Shown here: positions 34,200-46,589 of the stretch, piece by piece
Layout of the letters: every line of letters begins with the position of its first letter
How positions within the stretch are numbered: position 1 is the stretch's first letter
Assembly: GCF_034702125.1 (NCBI RefSeq)
Contig: NC_085876.1
Coordinates: 2,461,266-2,525,265 of the forward strand
Origin: Engraulis encrasicolus
Taxonomy: Eukaryota > Chordata > Actinopteri > Clupeiformes > Engraulidae
Reading direction: 5' to 3'
Length of the DNA: 64,000 bases
Program-made: the position numbers and the translations under genes
The notes under the pieces: model-generated
Seen by the model: the letters and a program-made list of their open reading frames with translations, nothing else
Database searches by the model: none
What the model was told of the DNA's origin: nothing

Positions 34200-34400
34200 G
34201 GATAACTTTCAGCGAATTCGAGACGATTCGTCTAATGAATTGCTGAGAGGGGACCATTCGAACAAAACGTTGGACCATTCGTAGAAGGCATGGGGCGTTT
34301 CGTGCAGTACCTGCGGATCTTTCGTAGAAGAATTAAGGACGTTACGTTCAACCCATGCAGACCTTTCGTGTAACTGGGCAGACGTTTAGTGTAGTCTGCC
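34200..34400 (+). repeat. Left arm of a distant inverted-repeat pair
   Basis: It contains GAGAGGGGACCATTCGAACA followed by AAACGTTGGACCATT, identical (complement) to the core at about 40160-40215. Outside this 35-nt core the arms are related but diverged (GGATCTTT, TTAAGGAC and CGTTTCGTG-like blocks). It may be one terminus of a large element. Confidence 0.65.
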
Positions 34401-35084
34401 TATTTTATTAGCCTATTATTTTTTATATTTTATCAAACTTGTGTGCCTACCACCACAATGCAATGAAAACAAAAATCGAACCATGTAGAAAGTGTGTGCG
34501 TGCGTCTCTATTTTTTTTATTATTTTTTTTTATTTTAGTTCAGGCTGCTTTTTTATCATTAGGCCTATTTTATAGCCTATTTTATAAATATACTATATCG
34601 TAACGGACTGCCTCTGCCTCCTCCGGAGTGAGAGCGTTACCCCCTGTGCGTTACCCCCTGTGCACTACATGTGCAGCCTATAAAATGGGGTTAATTTCAA
34701 ATGGCGGGTGAGACTGTCAGGAAGCAAGCCGAGAGAGCAAGAGAGAGGGAACCATGAAGTGTGCCGAGAAGATCACCATTCGCAAGAATCGCTAAAGCCA
34801 GACATTGATGTGAGCTGTTCCAAATTGAGACCAAGCGCACAAGTCTGCAAACAAGGATTTTGCAAAAATGCACTACTAAAAATAAGAAAAGATATTCGTT
34901 GTGATGATCTGAGTTATTTCTAATGTGTTGATCACTGATTTGTATTCATTTTGGAAAGGTAACGGCAATCTTATTGCTGCCTTACTGGCGCCCATCTCAT
35001 AACTTAAAACTACAGTCGGTTGCACCGCTACAATATCAACGAAATGTTTTAAAATGTAGGCCTACAACAGTAATGTAAAGGTAA

Positions 35085-35227
35085 GAGATAATTTATTGTC
35101 CACACGTGACTATAAGAAAATATTTTCCTATGGGCGAATAACACCCCAGATGCCGAAGGCGGAGTGCTGTTATTCCGCTTGGAAGGAAATATATTTTCCG
35201 TAGTCACGTGTGGACAATACATTATCC
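35085..35227. repeat. Small hairpin MITE
   Basis: GATAATTTATTGTCCACACG at 35087 pairs with the complement ending near 35227. The 18-nt core ATTGTCCACACGTGACTA is perfect on both arms. The total is about 143 bp and non-coding. Confidence 0.7.
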
Positions 35228-38200
35228 CGCTTATCCCGCCTTTACCAACATTAGAAAGCATACAAAGTTAACCAGTAGTTTATAGTAACAGGTTTATTGC
35301 CATTTTATAGCGTGCACAAAGAAAGATAGTTCGTGGAACGCTCATAATATAAAAAAGAAAGGAGTCGCACACTGGAGCTGAATGCAGAATCAAAAACTAC
35401 TGTAACTGTAAACAAAGCCGAAAAAAGTAAATAAAACCGACAGACAGGGGACAAACATTTCGGGTCTAGCCCATCATCTTCCTTTTCTTCCTTTTCATTA
35501 TACTGCTCTTGGAATTACGCACCGAGCGATACGCTTAGGATATGACATTGGCCGGACGCCACCCCACCATTACGCTCATAACAAGTAACAGAGTTTGGCT
35601 ACTTTCTAACGTGTTACAGCCACATTGCGCTTCAAACTGTTTGCAGGCTGCCTCGTTCACTGCGATATCTACTAAACTCGGGTTCATAACAGGGTCATTT
35701 CTATCTGATCGGCGACAGTATTCCAGATAAAAGTATAGACAACCCAAGCACTGATGTGCGCCCTGACCATCATCATTAGCCTATCATCCTGCTACAGTCT
35801 GAACACTGTGCGCCGAATGGTTGGCTGGAGGAGGCAACGCTAGCCTAAAGAGCAGGCTACTTCACCCTTAAGGAAACTATCAACGGACTCCTCACTTGTT
35901 AAAACAATACTAGTGTTAATGAAAGATGTCACGACAGCGGCCGGCGGACAGTGACAGTTTGCTTTCTTGAAATAACAACACTTGGACAATAGTGTAGACT
36001 TGTGCGCTAAGCGCTGGGGTGGGGCAGGGGCTGCTGAACTGTCTACAAGCTGTCGTGCCGGGACGTAGGCAGTAGGTATCCATTGCGTGCGGCCGGCCGC
36101 TTTGGGAACTGTAGGTAAGTTGCATTTGGGTAGGCTATTGCGCGTGTTATAGTTGAATTAAGTAATCGACGAGCCAACGTCCGGCAGCAGTGACTGAGTG
36201 TGTAACTTAACTTAACTTTTGTAGGCTACTATCGTCCGAGTGTCTCCAGATTGTGATTCATTTATTCAAAGACGATAGCAGTTTACAGACGCTGCTGGCT
36301 GCATGGATATTGTGGGGTTTTTCCCTCCTAATTGTATTTTATGAAATTGTAAAAATAAAACTACCATAACCTTTACTCCTGTTGTCTGTCGTTCCTGAAT
36401 CGTGGTCTATTTCACCTCTTACAATAGTGTCCAGTCCAGTGAATGATCCTGCATCCATGGCTAATTGGATAAAGCATACTAAGTGGACATGAAAGAAATG
36501 CGAAATTAAAACAACAGCGTGTCAATGCAAGCACTTTATTTATTTTTCCGGGGGCATGATTTTGTTGACAAGTACTTTTTTTTAACGACTTTAATGAAGA
36601 TGTCGTGTAGACTGTTTGACGGCCCCTTCCATAGGACAGCATCCATCCATCTCTTCCTCATCTTTACGCGCAACGGTAATAATAACCATTACTTCTCTTG
36701 TAGACGTTGCGCGTAATATTTTATTCATTATGGACTTATTTCAAGCAGCATTCAACTGTCCACTCTGCGTGGCTTTGTTGAAAGGGTTGCCTTTGGGTGG
36801 ATGACTTCCCCTGAACACGGCAGGTCATTTGCATGACAAGACTTCATGCCCATTAGCGAATACTTTAACCCTTCAGGGGTGCCCTGGAAACGGCTGATAA
36901 ATAAATTATGTAGAATGATATAATAGATATTTGACTAAATTGATAAGTTAATGCTGGTCAGTGGAATATTTCATCTGCTATCTACGCACAATAGCCTAAA
37001 GTAAATATAGGTAGCCCCAGTCAGCTGCAACTTCGAACCTAGGTCGTGTGACGTCTCCAAATGTGTTACTTTTCTAAGCTTGTGTATTATCGGATGCGAT
37101 GCCATGTTACGGCTTGTTGGTTTGGGGTGCCTTAATTTTTCATTAATTGAAAGGGTGTCTTGCCTAAAAAAAGGTTGAGAAACACTGCAGGAAACAGTCT
37201 CTGCAACAGGGACAATGACAAAAGGGATGAATTGCTTGAGGAAATCAAAAGGGACAGAGCGAAGTTATGACAACAAATTGACGTGCACCATTATGCAAGG
37301 CTACATGTAGTTATGATGGGTTAACCACTCAGTTACCGTTGCATTAATAATATGTATGATAAAGATGACTTCAGCGCAGGATATCAGAAATAAACAAGAC
37401 AGCGCAGATGGCTTTTAATTTTTAATATGGCCACATTATGCGTCAATACACCAATGCGTATTAGGCTATTTATCATGAAACCTCAAATCGGAAGTAGCCT
37501 TGTACCCAGCACTTTTCAAACCTTACTCGGGTTTATGGTAATTGTCCGGGCCAGCACTTTTGAAATCAAACGGACGCCTTGACTGCATGACATGTCATTT
37601 GCATGATAAGAGCACGGACGATCATGGACATGCGATGGTAGCCTACACACATAGCCACACACGCACACAACACGGTTCAGTTCAACGTTTATTGTCCAGC
37701 AAGCGAGCAGCGCAGTACCAACTGATTTGCTCTGGAATCTCGAAATGAAAACCGACTTTTCTTGGGAAAAGTGTTGCAAGAACATTGAACTCATTTAGTA
37801 GGCCTATCATTGTGCCAAGCGTGTCGCAATATTGTACTGTGGATGTGTGTTGGGGAGGGCATTAACATTAGGCCTATGACAAAACATTATCGGGTAGGAT
37901 TGAGGATAAATCTTACACGTTTCCTTATTAATGGAAAATTAATTCCATGCTAATTCCAAGTATTCAAGAACCTAAACAATATGCAATTGCTCCACAGTTC
38001 AAGGGTTAGGCTATGGATATTGACACCTTTCCTCCGCGATCGCGGATAGCCCCCACCTTTGCGCTTCTCATCTGGCTGTCACGATATGGAACGGGAAGAG
38101 ACAGTTCAAGACAAGCGGCATGACTGCAATTGTCAATACAGTAGCCTAAAAAACTGTTAACTGTTCAGCGGTGTGTAGTCAAATTATCACAGCGGTGGTA

Positions 38201-39185
38201 GATGCTTTTATGAAGACCTGGAGGGCAAAAACCAACAGACACAATTGCTGAGTGTGTATGCAGTATTTGTAACGAATGATTCTCCTGCCAGGATAGCGTT
38301 GGAGAATAACCCATTTACATGTTGAATGTTGAGAGGATGCATTTTGAAAAGTCGAAGACCTATTCACGAGGATATAATAGCTACCTTTCCTTGTCAATGT
38401 TCCATGCACTACAAAATATTCCAGAACCTCATCTGTGATAGGCTAAACACAATTTATCCAACAAGCTTGTGGATAATATTGCCACCTTTCCCCTCTCCTG
38501 CGGTAGCCAGTTGCCTTCTCAGAAGAAGCAATCTGAATCGGAAAGAGAGAGCACTGTTCAAGACCCGCGGCAAGACTGCAATTGTCATCTGGTTCGTGGT
38601 GTCAACCTTCAGCCAAAACGACGACAGACCCTTTTTTTTATAAGATAGACCTACCTTATTCGCAGCAGCCAAAATCAGTCAGACAATAAGTGCTTAACGA
38701 GTGTGCAGGGTAGCGAATGCTCTTCTATCAGGGTAAAGTTTGCAATTGGAGAGGGGTGATTGAAGGGCTAAATTAAGTCCGAAATCAAAATGATAAAAAA
38801 ATACGGTCGATTTATTTACAATACCCTACATGACAGAAAGAAAACGTGTAGGGGGTCAACTGAAAATACCCATAAACTGAGGACTATAGGCAACGTCAAA
38901 GTAAAATACAAACACGACATCAAACAAAGCTTTTTTTTAATGCGGTACACTTCAAACTTCACAAAACCCACTGGTTAACAGCAGGTTTTACGCACACATT
39001 TCGAAGCGGTTAATCACAGATGCTGCTCTCTTCCTTGCTCTCCCTTGCACCTCAACGTACACTGGGTTTAATACACCCTGCAATACTGGCAAACTATTAT
39101 TCAATTACCATTGCATTTGTTCATGCAAAGACCTTTACGCGGCGGAGAGAGAACGCGCTCCTGTGCAGTGTTAACGTAGCGATTT

Positions 39186-39191
<6 letters not shown>

Positions 39192-39238
<47 letters not shown>
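39192..39238. repeat. (CT)n microsatellite
   Basis: This is a pure CT tract of about 46 bp. Confidence 0.98.
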
Positions 39239-39241
<3 letters not shown>

Positions 39242-39457
39242 GTAGCCATGGGCTTAACACAGGTGCATGGGTTCTGTAATGTTTTCAACACTGTTAGGAC
39301 CTATATTGTTTTCTGGCTCATGCGCGAACTATTTGTTGTCATTCAGAATCAGAAACATCAAAGTGTCGGGAGACAGCTTTCTCTTGTTGCTGGTGCTTCG
39401 CATCTAAAAAGTTAACGGAAAGTCAGAAAACTCGCTGCATGACAATGTGCTCAATGG

Positions 39458-40069
39458 TCAATAGCCTACTTCTAGATGCACTATAGTCTACAGCCTAGAC
39501 GCGCGCTGCTCTGATTCAAAGCGAGCACAAGGGTCAATAGCCTACTTCTTGACACATTAAACCGCCCTGCTTTGATTCAAAGCGAGCAGGCTGTGCTTGG
39601 TCCCGCCTCTCTGCCCGCAGATGGGAGTAAAGTAACGGCGTAAAAGTGAAAAAAAAAGCTTCTCAAATATTGTCTAGATAATTGTCAAAAAATGTAAGGG
39701 CGTAAACGTAAATTGTCAAAAAATGTAACGACGTGAAAAAAAAAGCTTCTCAAATATTGTCTAGATATTTTGTCAAAAAATGTAAGGGCGTAAACGTAAA
39801 TTGTCAAAAAATGTAACGACGGAAACGTTAAAAAAACAACAACATAGCCCTACCAGTTAAAATGAGTAAGTACATTTTATTTATAGATTTACATGTTTAA
39901 ATAAACAAAAAACAAAACTTAACAGCTGATTTACATATTTAAATAAACAAAACCCTTAAAATGAGCATTAAAAAAGCTGATTTACATTTCTAATATAGGC
40001 AGGCTGAAGAAAACCCGTTAAAATGAGCATTAAAAAAGCTGATTTACATTTCTAATATAGGCAGACTGA
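39458..40069. repeat. Cluster of short tandem duplications
   Basis: There are three neighbouring head-to-tail pairs. The first is a roughly 70-bp unit with AATAGCCTACTTCT and GATTCAAAGCGAGCA (39458-39590). The second is a roughly 97-bp unit with AAAAGCTTCTCAAATATTGT and TCAAAAAATGTAAGGGCG (39633-39832). The third is a roughly 62-bp unit with AAAATGAGCATTAAAAAAGC (39955-40069). The cluster ends at the right arm of the inverted pair. Confidence 0.88.
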
Positions 40070-40270
40070 AGGGACCTTTAGTTGAAACCTAAGGATCTTT
40101 AGTTCAATTTTAAGGACCTTTCGTTGGCTTTTGCGGTAGACGGACCATCCTCGACTAAAGATCCCCAGCCTTATACTAATGGTCCAACGTTTTGTTCGAA
40201 TGGTCCCCTCTCACCAATTCATTCGACGAAAAGACCTGATACGCTTTCAGCCTCGCAAAACGACCGGGGT
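40070..40270 (-). repeat. Right arm of the distant inverted-repeat pair
   Basis: This is the reverse complement of the 34200-34400 arm; the core CCAACGTTTTGTTCGAATGG is shared without mismatch. The arms enclose about 5.7 kb. Confidence 0.65.
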
Positions 40271-40339
40271 CTGCTAGACTGCCCCCGGGAGCAAATTCAA
40301 TTTGCGGTCGCTAGGGGCGTCTAGAGTTCTAGGCTACTC

Positions 40340-40497
40340 AAAACCCACCTGGAAGCACAAAATCCCGCCCAATTCTATTGATTTCTATGGCAAAAATTGG
40401 GCGGGTTTTTCTGCTAAATGCCATTTTTTCTCACACAAGGCCATCCTAAGTAAAGCAGCCCAATTGGGCGGGAAACAGCCCAATCTGGCAACACTAG
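40340..40497 (-). repeat. Diverged copy of the 41296-41517 hAT MITE
   Basis: It ends CCAATCTGGCAACACTA and contains the same GGGCGGG, ATTGGGC and CCATTTTTTC elements in opposite orientation. The left terminus is not clear. Confidence 0.6.
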
Positions 40498-41142
40498 CCT
40501 CATGTGGTTATTATGTGTTTACAAACGTCTCAATATGTTCCCCATAAATACAGAGTCTGTCCCCAATGTCACACACTGACTTGTAAAGGCAGGCACGTTA
40601 TCTCTTTGGGATACGTAGCCTATGCATCAGTGTTTGAACTTACAAGTGAAATATAAAAAATCAATGTCAATAGTTACCCTGTTTGACGAGGGACCGAAGT
40701 TGTCCTAGCTCGCCAAAACACTCCCTGAAGGCCTTCTCCCCTTTGCCACGTTTTCCCCTGTTGAAAAACAGTATGATTTTCAGCCCCAAGCAATTCAATT
40801 CGTCTAAACTAGCTGCAGAGTGTAATTTCCGCATCAACGGGACAATTCATTCAAAATCACTGAGAAATTGCATCCATTTAAACTAAAATCTTCCGTAACA
40901 TCCATAGTCTTCAGATAGTCAACATTAAAACTGAGACATAAGCCCGAGCGACTGTCGAATTAGGAATATACTTTACACACACCTTGGCGTGGTTAAGAGC
41001 ATGCCAATTACCATTTGTTTTTTTTGTTTTTGTTTTTTTCCAACAGTGTAGTATTTTAATATAAGCTTGAAATAACAGAGTGTACACCAAAAATTCAAGC
41101 AAATGTTCACTTTCATTAAAATATTAAACAAAAAATTATTTA

Positions 41143-42249
41143 CAGTTTTTCTCGACTGCTAACACACATCTCTCGGAATCAGTTCTCGAATTCTCAAAAC
41201 TCTACACACGAATCTCCAAACCCCACACACAACGGGCAAAACTCCTCACCACCTCCGAAAAATGCACGTCTTGTCTGAAACAATGCACTCTCCTCCAGTG
41301 TTGCCAGATTGGGCGGGTGCCCGCCCAATTGGGCTACTTGGGATGAGCGTCGGCGGGCAAAAACAGGAAAAAATGGCCATTTGGTGGGTTTTTTTTAAGC
41401 CATTTTGGGCCCATAGAAGTCAATGTAATTTGTTGAATTTGGGCGGAATTTAGCGCATTTTGGCGGTTTTTGAGAACCTTTTGGGCGGGATTTGGTCAGA
41501 CACATCTGGCAACACTGCTCTCCTCTAAAAAGGTCATTCCGTTCTCAAATGACATACACAAGCTGTCACTTCAATACACTCTTATGTGAACCATTGAACA
41601 CCAATATGCACAAGGCAAAACTCCATACCCAACTTGAAACACAGTAGAAACTTATTTTCTTCAGTGTTCTACTTACTAAAGAGGGTATTTTTCTGTAGTA
41701 AAATACTGAAATGTTGTTTTTAGATTCGGAGTACACAGATGTGTATATATTTTACAAATTTTTCTGACATTTAAAAAATTGCACTAATTTATTGTAAAAT
41801 ATTGGGTAACCACATAAAAGTGATGTCCTGTATAACATATCCTGAAGTTCAAAAACTAAACAAATGTGTTTTTTCCTTGCATCCACCCACCTTTCATCAA
41901 TATGACATGCAATGTGTGTCCCCATGGGGTGACGACCTCAGATTGCAAACCGGTATGAAGAGATTTTGCCCACGCGACGAGGAAGTGAACTCAGCCTGGC
42001 AGTTGATCCCAGTATTTTGAATGACAGTGTGTTCAATGCGACAACAAGGGTCCTTCTTTACGAAAATTGTGTGCAATCCAGAGAATTGTGTGTAGTGGCT
42101 CGAAAAGAGCGCGCCTTAAAACTGAAATGTGAGTGTAAAGAAGGAACTGCATTCAGTGCCCAGCGACATTGGTTAGGGGAGCTGGGAATTGGCCCCGAGA
42201 ATTGTGTGCGAAGCACCAGAAATTGTGTGCAAGCACTCGAGAAAAACTG
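41143..42249. mobile_element. MITE with CAGTTTTTCTCGA ends
   Basis: The left end TA|CAGTTTTTCTCGACTGCT is matched by the complement of the right end (CAGTTTTTCTCGAGTGCT). Flanks are TA and CA, so a Tc1/mariner-like TA target with one mutation is possible. Long subterminal parts with repeated AATTGTGTG/CACACAA blocks are present. The hAT MITE 41296-41517 is nested in it. Non-coding. Confidence 0.65.
41296..41517. mobile_element. Non-autonomous hAT element (MITE), 222 bp
   Basis: The ends CAGTGTTGCCAGAT and ATCTGGCAACACTG are perfect inverted repeats. The 8-bp duplication CTCTCCTC (41288-41295 and 41518-41525) is exact. Confidence 0.94.
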
Positions 42250-43361
42250 CAAAAGGGACACTGTCCTGAAGGGACATGCTGTGAATTGAAACCGGGCTGC
42301 CTATTGCCAATTTTGATTTTTTTCATGAAAGTTTACTGAGTAATAAACTAATATTTTCTAGTATGGCCCAAGCACAGTCATTTTTGCAGCTAAAAATGGC
42401 TATTTTTGGAAATTCAAAATGGCGGACCATGGAGAAGATCCCCCTTTTAATGTAAAAATATACTCTCGGAGTGTTCAGTGTGAAATCACCATTTGTAAAT
42501 GAGGTGAACCTCGTCCACCACGACTCTGAGGACGTTGTCTTGAAACACGTTGGTTCCCAACATGTCTCGCCACTTCTTCTGTAAAAGCCATGCCTCCGGA
42601 CTGCCAAACAGCAATGGCACTGGCCGCTTCTGATATTCGCAGGGTTATCGACGCCCAGTTGCATGGCAATGAGTCCGAAATTGCTTGCCTACTTCACCTG
42701 GTCCTCCATTAGGGCTAACAAGGGCGAAACTCTTACAACTATCGGGTTTTCACAGAGCCCCATCCTTTTTGCTACCAGTGGAACTAATTGGTAGATAACA
42801 CTTTTGCCATAGCCTGTCTGTAAAACGGCAAAAACGTCCTTAAAAATGAATGAGCGTAGAGCCTCTTCCTGCTAACGTTTCCACGAAAATCCCAAGTGTA
42901 ATTCTTCCAAAACTGATGTCAAAGCTGAGTCGAACTAGGGCTGTTCCATAGCCGCTGCCATCTTTCTTGTTGTGTTTTTCTCCCGCGTCGCACAGATCTG
43001 TCGCCACTCCCTCAAAACCCTGCCCGCTTTGATTCAAAACACAGTTCTGCGTTGTGATTGGTTTTCCCAGACTCAGGGAACAGTGTTTAAGATGTTCACT
43101 GATCCGAGGCTAGACCACTCGCAGCCGATGTTGGCGTCGAGCGGGTGGCACTGGTTTACTAGGCTAGGGGGGGTTTATTATATAATATCCCTAATTTACG
43201 GTGCCTTTCCGGTTTGCCTGTTTTACAAATAGCTGAAAATAACACAACTTGGTCATTGTTTATCCTCAATACGTTTGTGCTGCTTTTCAGAGCTTTTGAC
43301 TATCAAAAATGATAAACATTCTCATAGTTTTGGCATACTTCAAAGTGGGGTTGGTCTCACC

Positions 43362-45417
43362 TCTTTTCCGGAAAGTTGACGTCTTGGGCTTCTTCACTTT
43401 CTTCTTAGGCTTTGCTTTACGCTTGGCCTTGGCTTTCCCCTTTCCCTTGTGCTGAACCTCCTCCTCGGAAGCAGAGGAGGACGACGATGAGGAAAAGGAT
43501 GTGTCCTTTTTGCGTCCCGTTTCCTGATGTGTCATGTCCTGTTTGGGTGGCTCTGCAGAGCCCTGCAGAGCTGGAGCAGCTGCACTTTTTTCAAAACTAA
43601 ATATAAGAGGACAAAAAAAGAATTACACTACATTGACAGAAAATGCAAATAAGCCATTTCCTTTGACGGTTTGACATAGAAACATCGTAGTAAAAGTCAC
43701 CAAGGTCCAGTTTTCCCAGATCCTACCAGTAAAAGGTGGGGTATAAATAATGAGCCCACACACACACGCAGTGTTGCCAATTTAGCGACTTTTGGCCACC
43801 TCTGGCGACAAAAAAAATGATCTAGCGACTTAGCGACTTTTCAGGCTCAATCTGGCCGAATCTAGCGAGTATTTCGCTTGTCTTGTGAGAGGCAAATCAG
43901 TATCACTCCCCTTATCTAGTACTATAGTCAGTAGGCAGAGGCAGATAAGTAGCAGCCCAGCACAGCCACAATAAACTGAATTCTAGAGGTGGTTATACAT
44001 GCATCAGTTTGCATTATTTACTTGAAGTAAGCTACCAGTGCAATATATTTACAGAAATATACAGGCCTATATGGGCCTATGTTATTTTGACTTTGTATTT
44101 TTTTCTGACATCTGACAAGAAGTTTATTATTATATATAAATATTTACTATTATAAATATATAATAATAATTTTATTTTCATTTTTTTTAAGTATTTTTGG
44201 GGGGGCTTTTTTGCCTTTATTTTTATAGGACAGTGTGATAGTAGACAGGAAATGGTTGGGAGATAGAGATGGGGCAGGGCAGGGCTCGAACCGGGGTCCC
44301 CGTGGGCAATGTAAGCCCAAATGTGGGGGGCTTAGCGTGCTGCGCCACAGCGCCTCAGAATTTATATTTGATTAAATTTTATTATGAATATTTTTTCTAT
44401 ATATCAGTTGCACATATCGGTTATCAGCCTCCCATTTTTATAAATATCGTTATCTTTATCGGCCCTGAAAAACCATATCGGTCCGGCCCTAGTGTCTGTT
44501 AAAGAAAACAAAAACCATATTCACACAAGATGGTATTGGGTGTGACTAATAATTGACAATGTGTATGTTTTGCAGATTTTTTTTTACTTTTTGCACATTT
44601 GGCATGCATTTTCAGACCAACAAACAAATGTAAACATTAAACAAGGATGAGCAAACATGAAATGCTATTTCTCTGTGATTATTTCGTTTGTTAAGAGAAT
44701 AATGTTATAAACCCTGCACAAGCCTGTGTGAAAAAGTAATTCATTAATGTTTACATTTGGTTATCTGAACATGTTAGGTGTGCCAAAAAAAAAATCAGTA
44801 GGCTAGGGCATCCCTTAAGAATAGGGCTACAATTTTAGTGCGATTGAATTATTAAATAATTGTCTATAATAAGACCAACAACACAATTGCATACCATGTG
44901 GGCAGGACGGACAGATGTCACCTCTTTATTTCTCCTCTCAGCAGCTTTGGCCCTGGATGCACAAACCATCTTATGCACAGCTGGATCGACCATTTCCCAA
45001 GAAAGTATGAACTGGCGATAATTGGGAAATCTACAAAAGGAGACCAGAAAGGTGATAATTTACAAAAAGGCTGCAATTTGACCACAAACTCATTGGGTTG
45101 GTCAACTAATGAACGGGGTATTTGTTTACCTTGTATAGAGTCGGATGCTGGCCTCGGATTGGATGAATCTTTCCAGGACAAATGTATGGCTTATCTTCAA
45201 TTCCATGAATTGCTTTACTAAGACTTCGTTTTTCTCTTACAATTCTTTGATCCTGTCGAGGGCCATATCCACGAATGCAGCCTCTGGTGCTTTAGGGTAA
45301 TCGTGGTCATCAGGTGGTGTGTGTGTGCAGTCCATAGCTTGCTCGTCAGCTGATGGCTCTGGCATGTTTACCTGCACTTTCTCCCAAACATTCACCCTCA
45401 GTGGCAGAATCGTATTA
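43362..45417 (-). CDS. Unrecognised spliced gene, Lys-rich product (candidate exons)
   Basis: Three candidate exons. Around 45132-45417: MPEPSADEQAMDCTHTPPDD then APEAAFVDMALDRIKEL, with a probable 1-2-base break and onward REKRSLSKAIHGIEDKPYIC and IHPIRGQHPTLYK before GTAAAC. Around 44919-45029: FPNYRQFILSWEMVDPAVHK, MVCASRAKAAERRNKE, then GTGACA. Around 43362-43575: GSAEPPKQDMTHQETGRKKD, a Ser run, SASEEEVQHKGKGKAKAKRK and PKKKVKKPKTSTFRKR, then GTGAGA. The last exon is strongly basic and looks like a nuclear, nucleic-acid-binding tail. I do not recognise the family. The phase between the first two exons is not clean. It lies upstream of the RecQ-like pseudogene on the same strand, but no splice link is shown. 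Confidence 0.35.
43769..43918 (+). repeat. hAT-like repeat of the CAGTGTTGCCAATTTAGCG type
   Basis: It begins CAGTGTTGCCAATTTAGCGA and includes CTCTGGCGACAAAAAAAATG and CTTGTGAGAGGCAAATCAG. It is the second copy of the repeat at 24325-24488, in opposite orientation. Confidence 0.72.
44190..44357 (-). repeat. tRNA-derived SINE
   Basis: On the minus strand the head GAGGCGCTGTGGCGCAGCAC is followed by a B box GGTTCGAGCCC (44282-44291 complement). The body, ACCATTTCCTGTCTAC, is the common fish tRNA-SINE pattern, and there is a tail over 44190-44220. Confidence 0.75.
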
Positions 45418-45502
45418 TTATTTCACTGAAACAGTACCGGGAGAGCTCCTCTCTGTAGTCGCCTCTTCCTTAACTCCGTTTTTGGCAGAATTGTTTGCTC
45501 CT

Positions 45503-46272
45503 TTAAAGGCCAACTTCCGATAAAACACAGTTTTACTCACTCCTTTTGAAAATCGGACGGTCACCCCAAGTTAAACTCACTTCCAAGGCTCTCATAGTGG
45601 TGCATCACCTCGCCTGGCTGTGTTTCCCGGTGTTTCCCAATTGACATAAATAATGCAGAGAAACGAGCGAATCACAAAAGCCTTTCTGTGTTGCGTCAGA
45701 TCGAAAGAAGGCGTTGCTCACAACGTTTTATGTTGACGCTTTTTTCTAAAAACATGTTGAGTCATTTTTTTCTGCTTGTTTTTTTTCTGCAAAACAAGCA
45801 ACGTCTGGTGGCCCGAAACCTAGCTTAGCTTAGCTATCAGCTGGTTGCTACTCTCAGATACACACAGAGCTAAAAGCCTCATGCCTACAGCAGCTCGCCT
45901 AGGGGTCGCTGTCGAAAGAGCACAGCCCTGAATGGAGCCTGCACGCCTCCGTTGGCGCCCCTATAGTGCAGTACCACCCGGTGAAGTGGCGACTCTGTTT
46001 CCCATTATAATCTCTCCGAGAACAGGAGGACTGAGCCAATCAGAGACGCATTTCCATGAGAGCAGGAGGAGTGAGCCAATCAGAGACGCATTTCCACGAG
46101 AAACCCGGAACACCCTCTTGTTCTCCACAAGCCACCTTGATAGCTTGCAAAAATGGCTTGAAACAAAGCAACCAGAACGTTTTTTTAAAACGGGACCAAC
46201 GCGTAACACATTCAATAACAATGGGGAACACAGCAAAATTAATGAAATGACGTTGAGAGGACATCTTTAAGA
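45503..46272. repeat. Interspersed repeat starting TTTAAAGGCCAACTTCC
   Basis: The left end TTTAAAGGCCAACTTCCGAT and the body ACACAGTTTTACTCACTCC match a motif I know as frequent in fish. The right limit is unclear; GACATCTTTAAG at 46272 may be the partner TTAA. Inside, a 38-bp unit (GAGCCAATCAGAGACGCATT) is duplicated in tandem at about 46031-46106. Confidence 0.4.
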
Positions 46273-46589
46273 AATGCAGGCTGCAGACCCTCATGTGGGG
46301 TGTGGGGACAAACTTTTTGCGACGGATGTTGACTAGCCATTTCTTTCCTATGTCTAAATCGCTTGGGAACGCGTGACATTATGTCAATGATGCCGAACAC
46401 ATCAGCACACAACAGTGTTCGTGATATTGCTTCTGTTGCTTGCTGAGATGAAAGCCGTCCTTTCTAAGACTCATGTCCAACCTCTTTGGTTAAATTTCCC
46501 GGCGTCTTGTCACTATGGTTCCCTAAACCGGAAATCGGGCACCCGCTTTATCAAACGCGGGAGCGTCATGACATTATGTGCAAAGACCG

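Larger units (their letters stand above)
34401..40069. other. Interval between the inverted arms, no gene recognised
   Basis: Short open frames (for example 34708-34923, 35535-35747 and 38326-38643) carry no recognisable motif. Diverged copies of a block with ACCTTTCC...GCGG, GAA..GGAA.AGA and GACTGCAATTGTCA occur near 38025-38140 and 38475-38590. Confidence 0.4.
40678..42961 (-). pseudogene. RecQ-like helicase pseudogene (N-terminal exons)
   Basis: Exon 1 (42490-42961) starts MAAAMEQP, then reads SALTSVLEELHLGF, FAVLQTGYGKSVIYQLVPL (Walker A), VSPLLALMEDQVK (motif Ia), LLFGSPEAWLLQKKW and VVVDEVHLIYKW (DEAH-type motif II, here DEVH). A donor at 42489 joins, in phase across the TGG codon, exon 2 (40678-40757: GKRGKGEKAFRECFGELGQL then RSLVKQ), which ends at a GTAACT donor. 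Three in-frame TAG codons (42935-42937, 42872-42874 and 42689-42691) and a one-base shift near 42620 make it non-functional. No exon with motifs III-VI follows. The intron holds the MITEs at 41143-42249. RecQ-like copies of this kind are numerous in fish. Confidence 0.75.
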
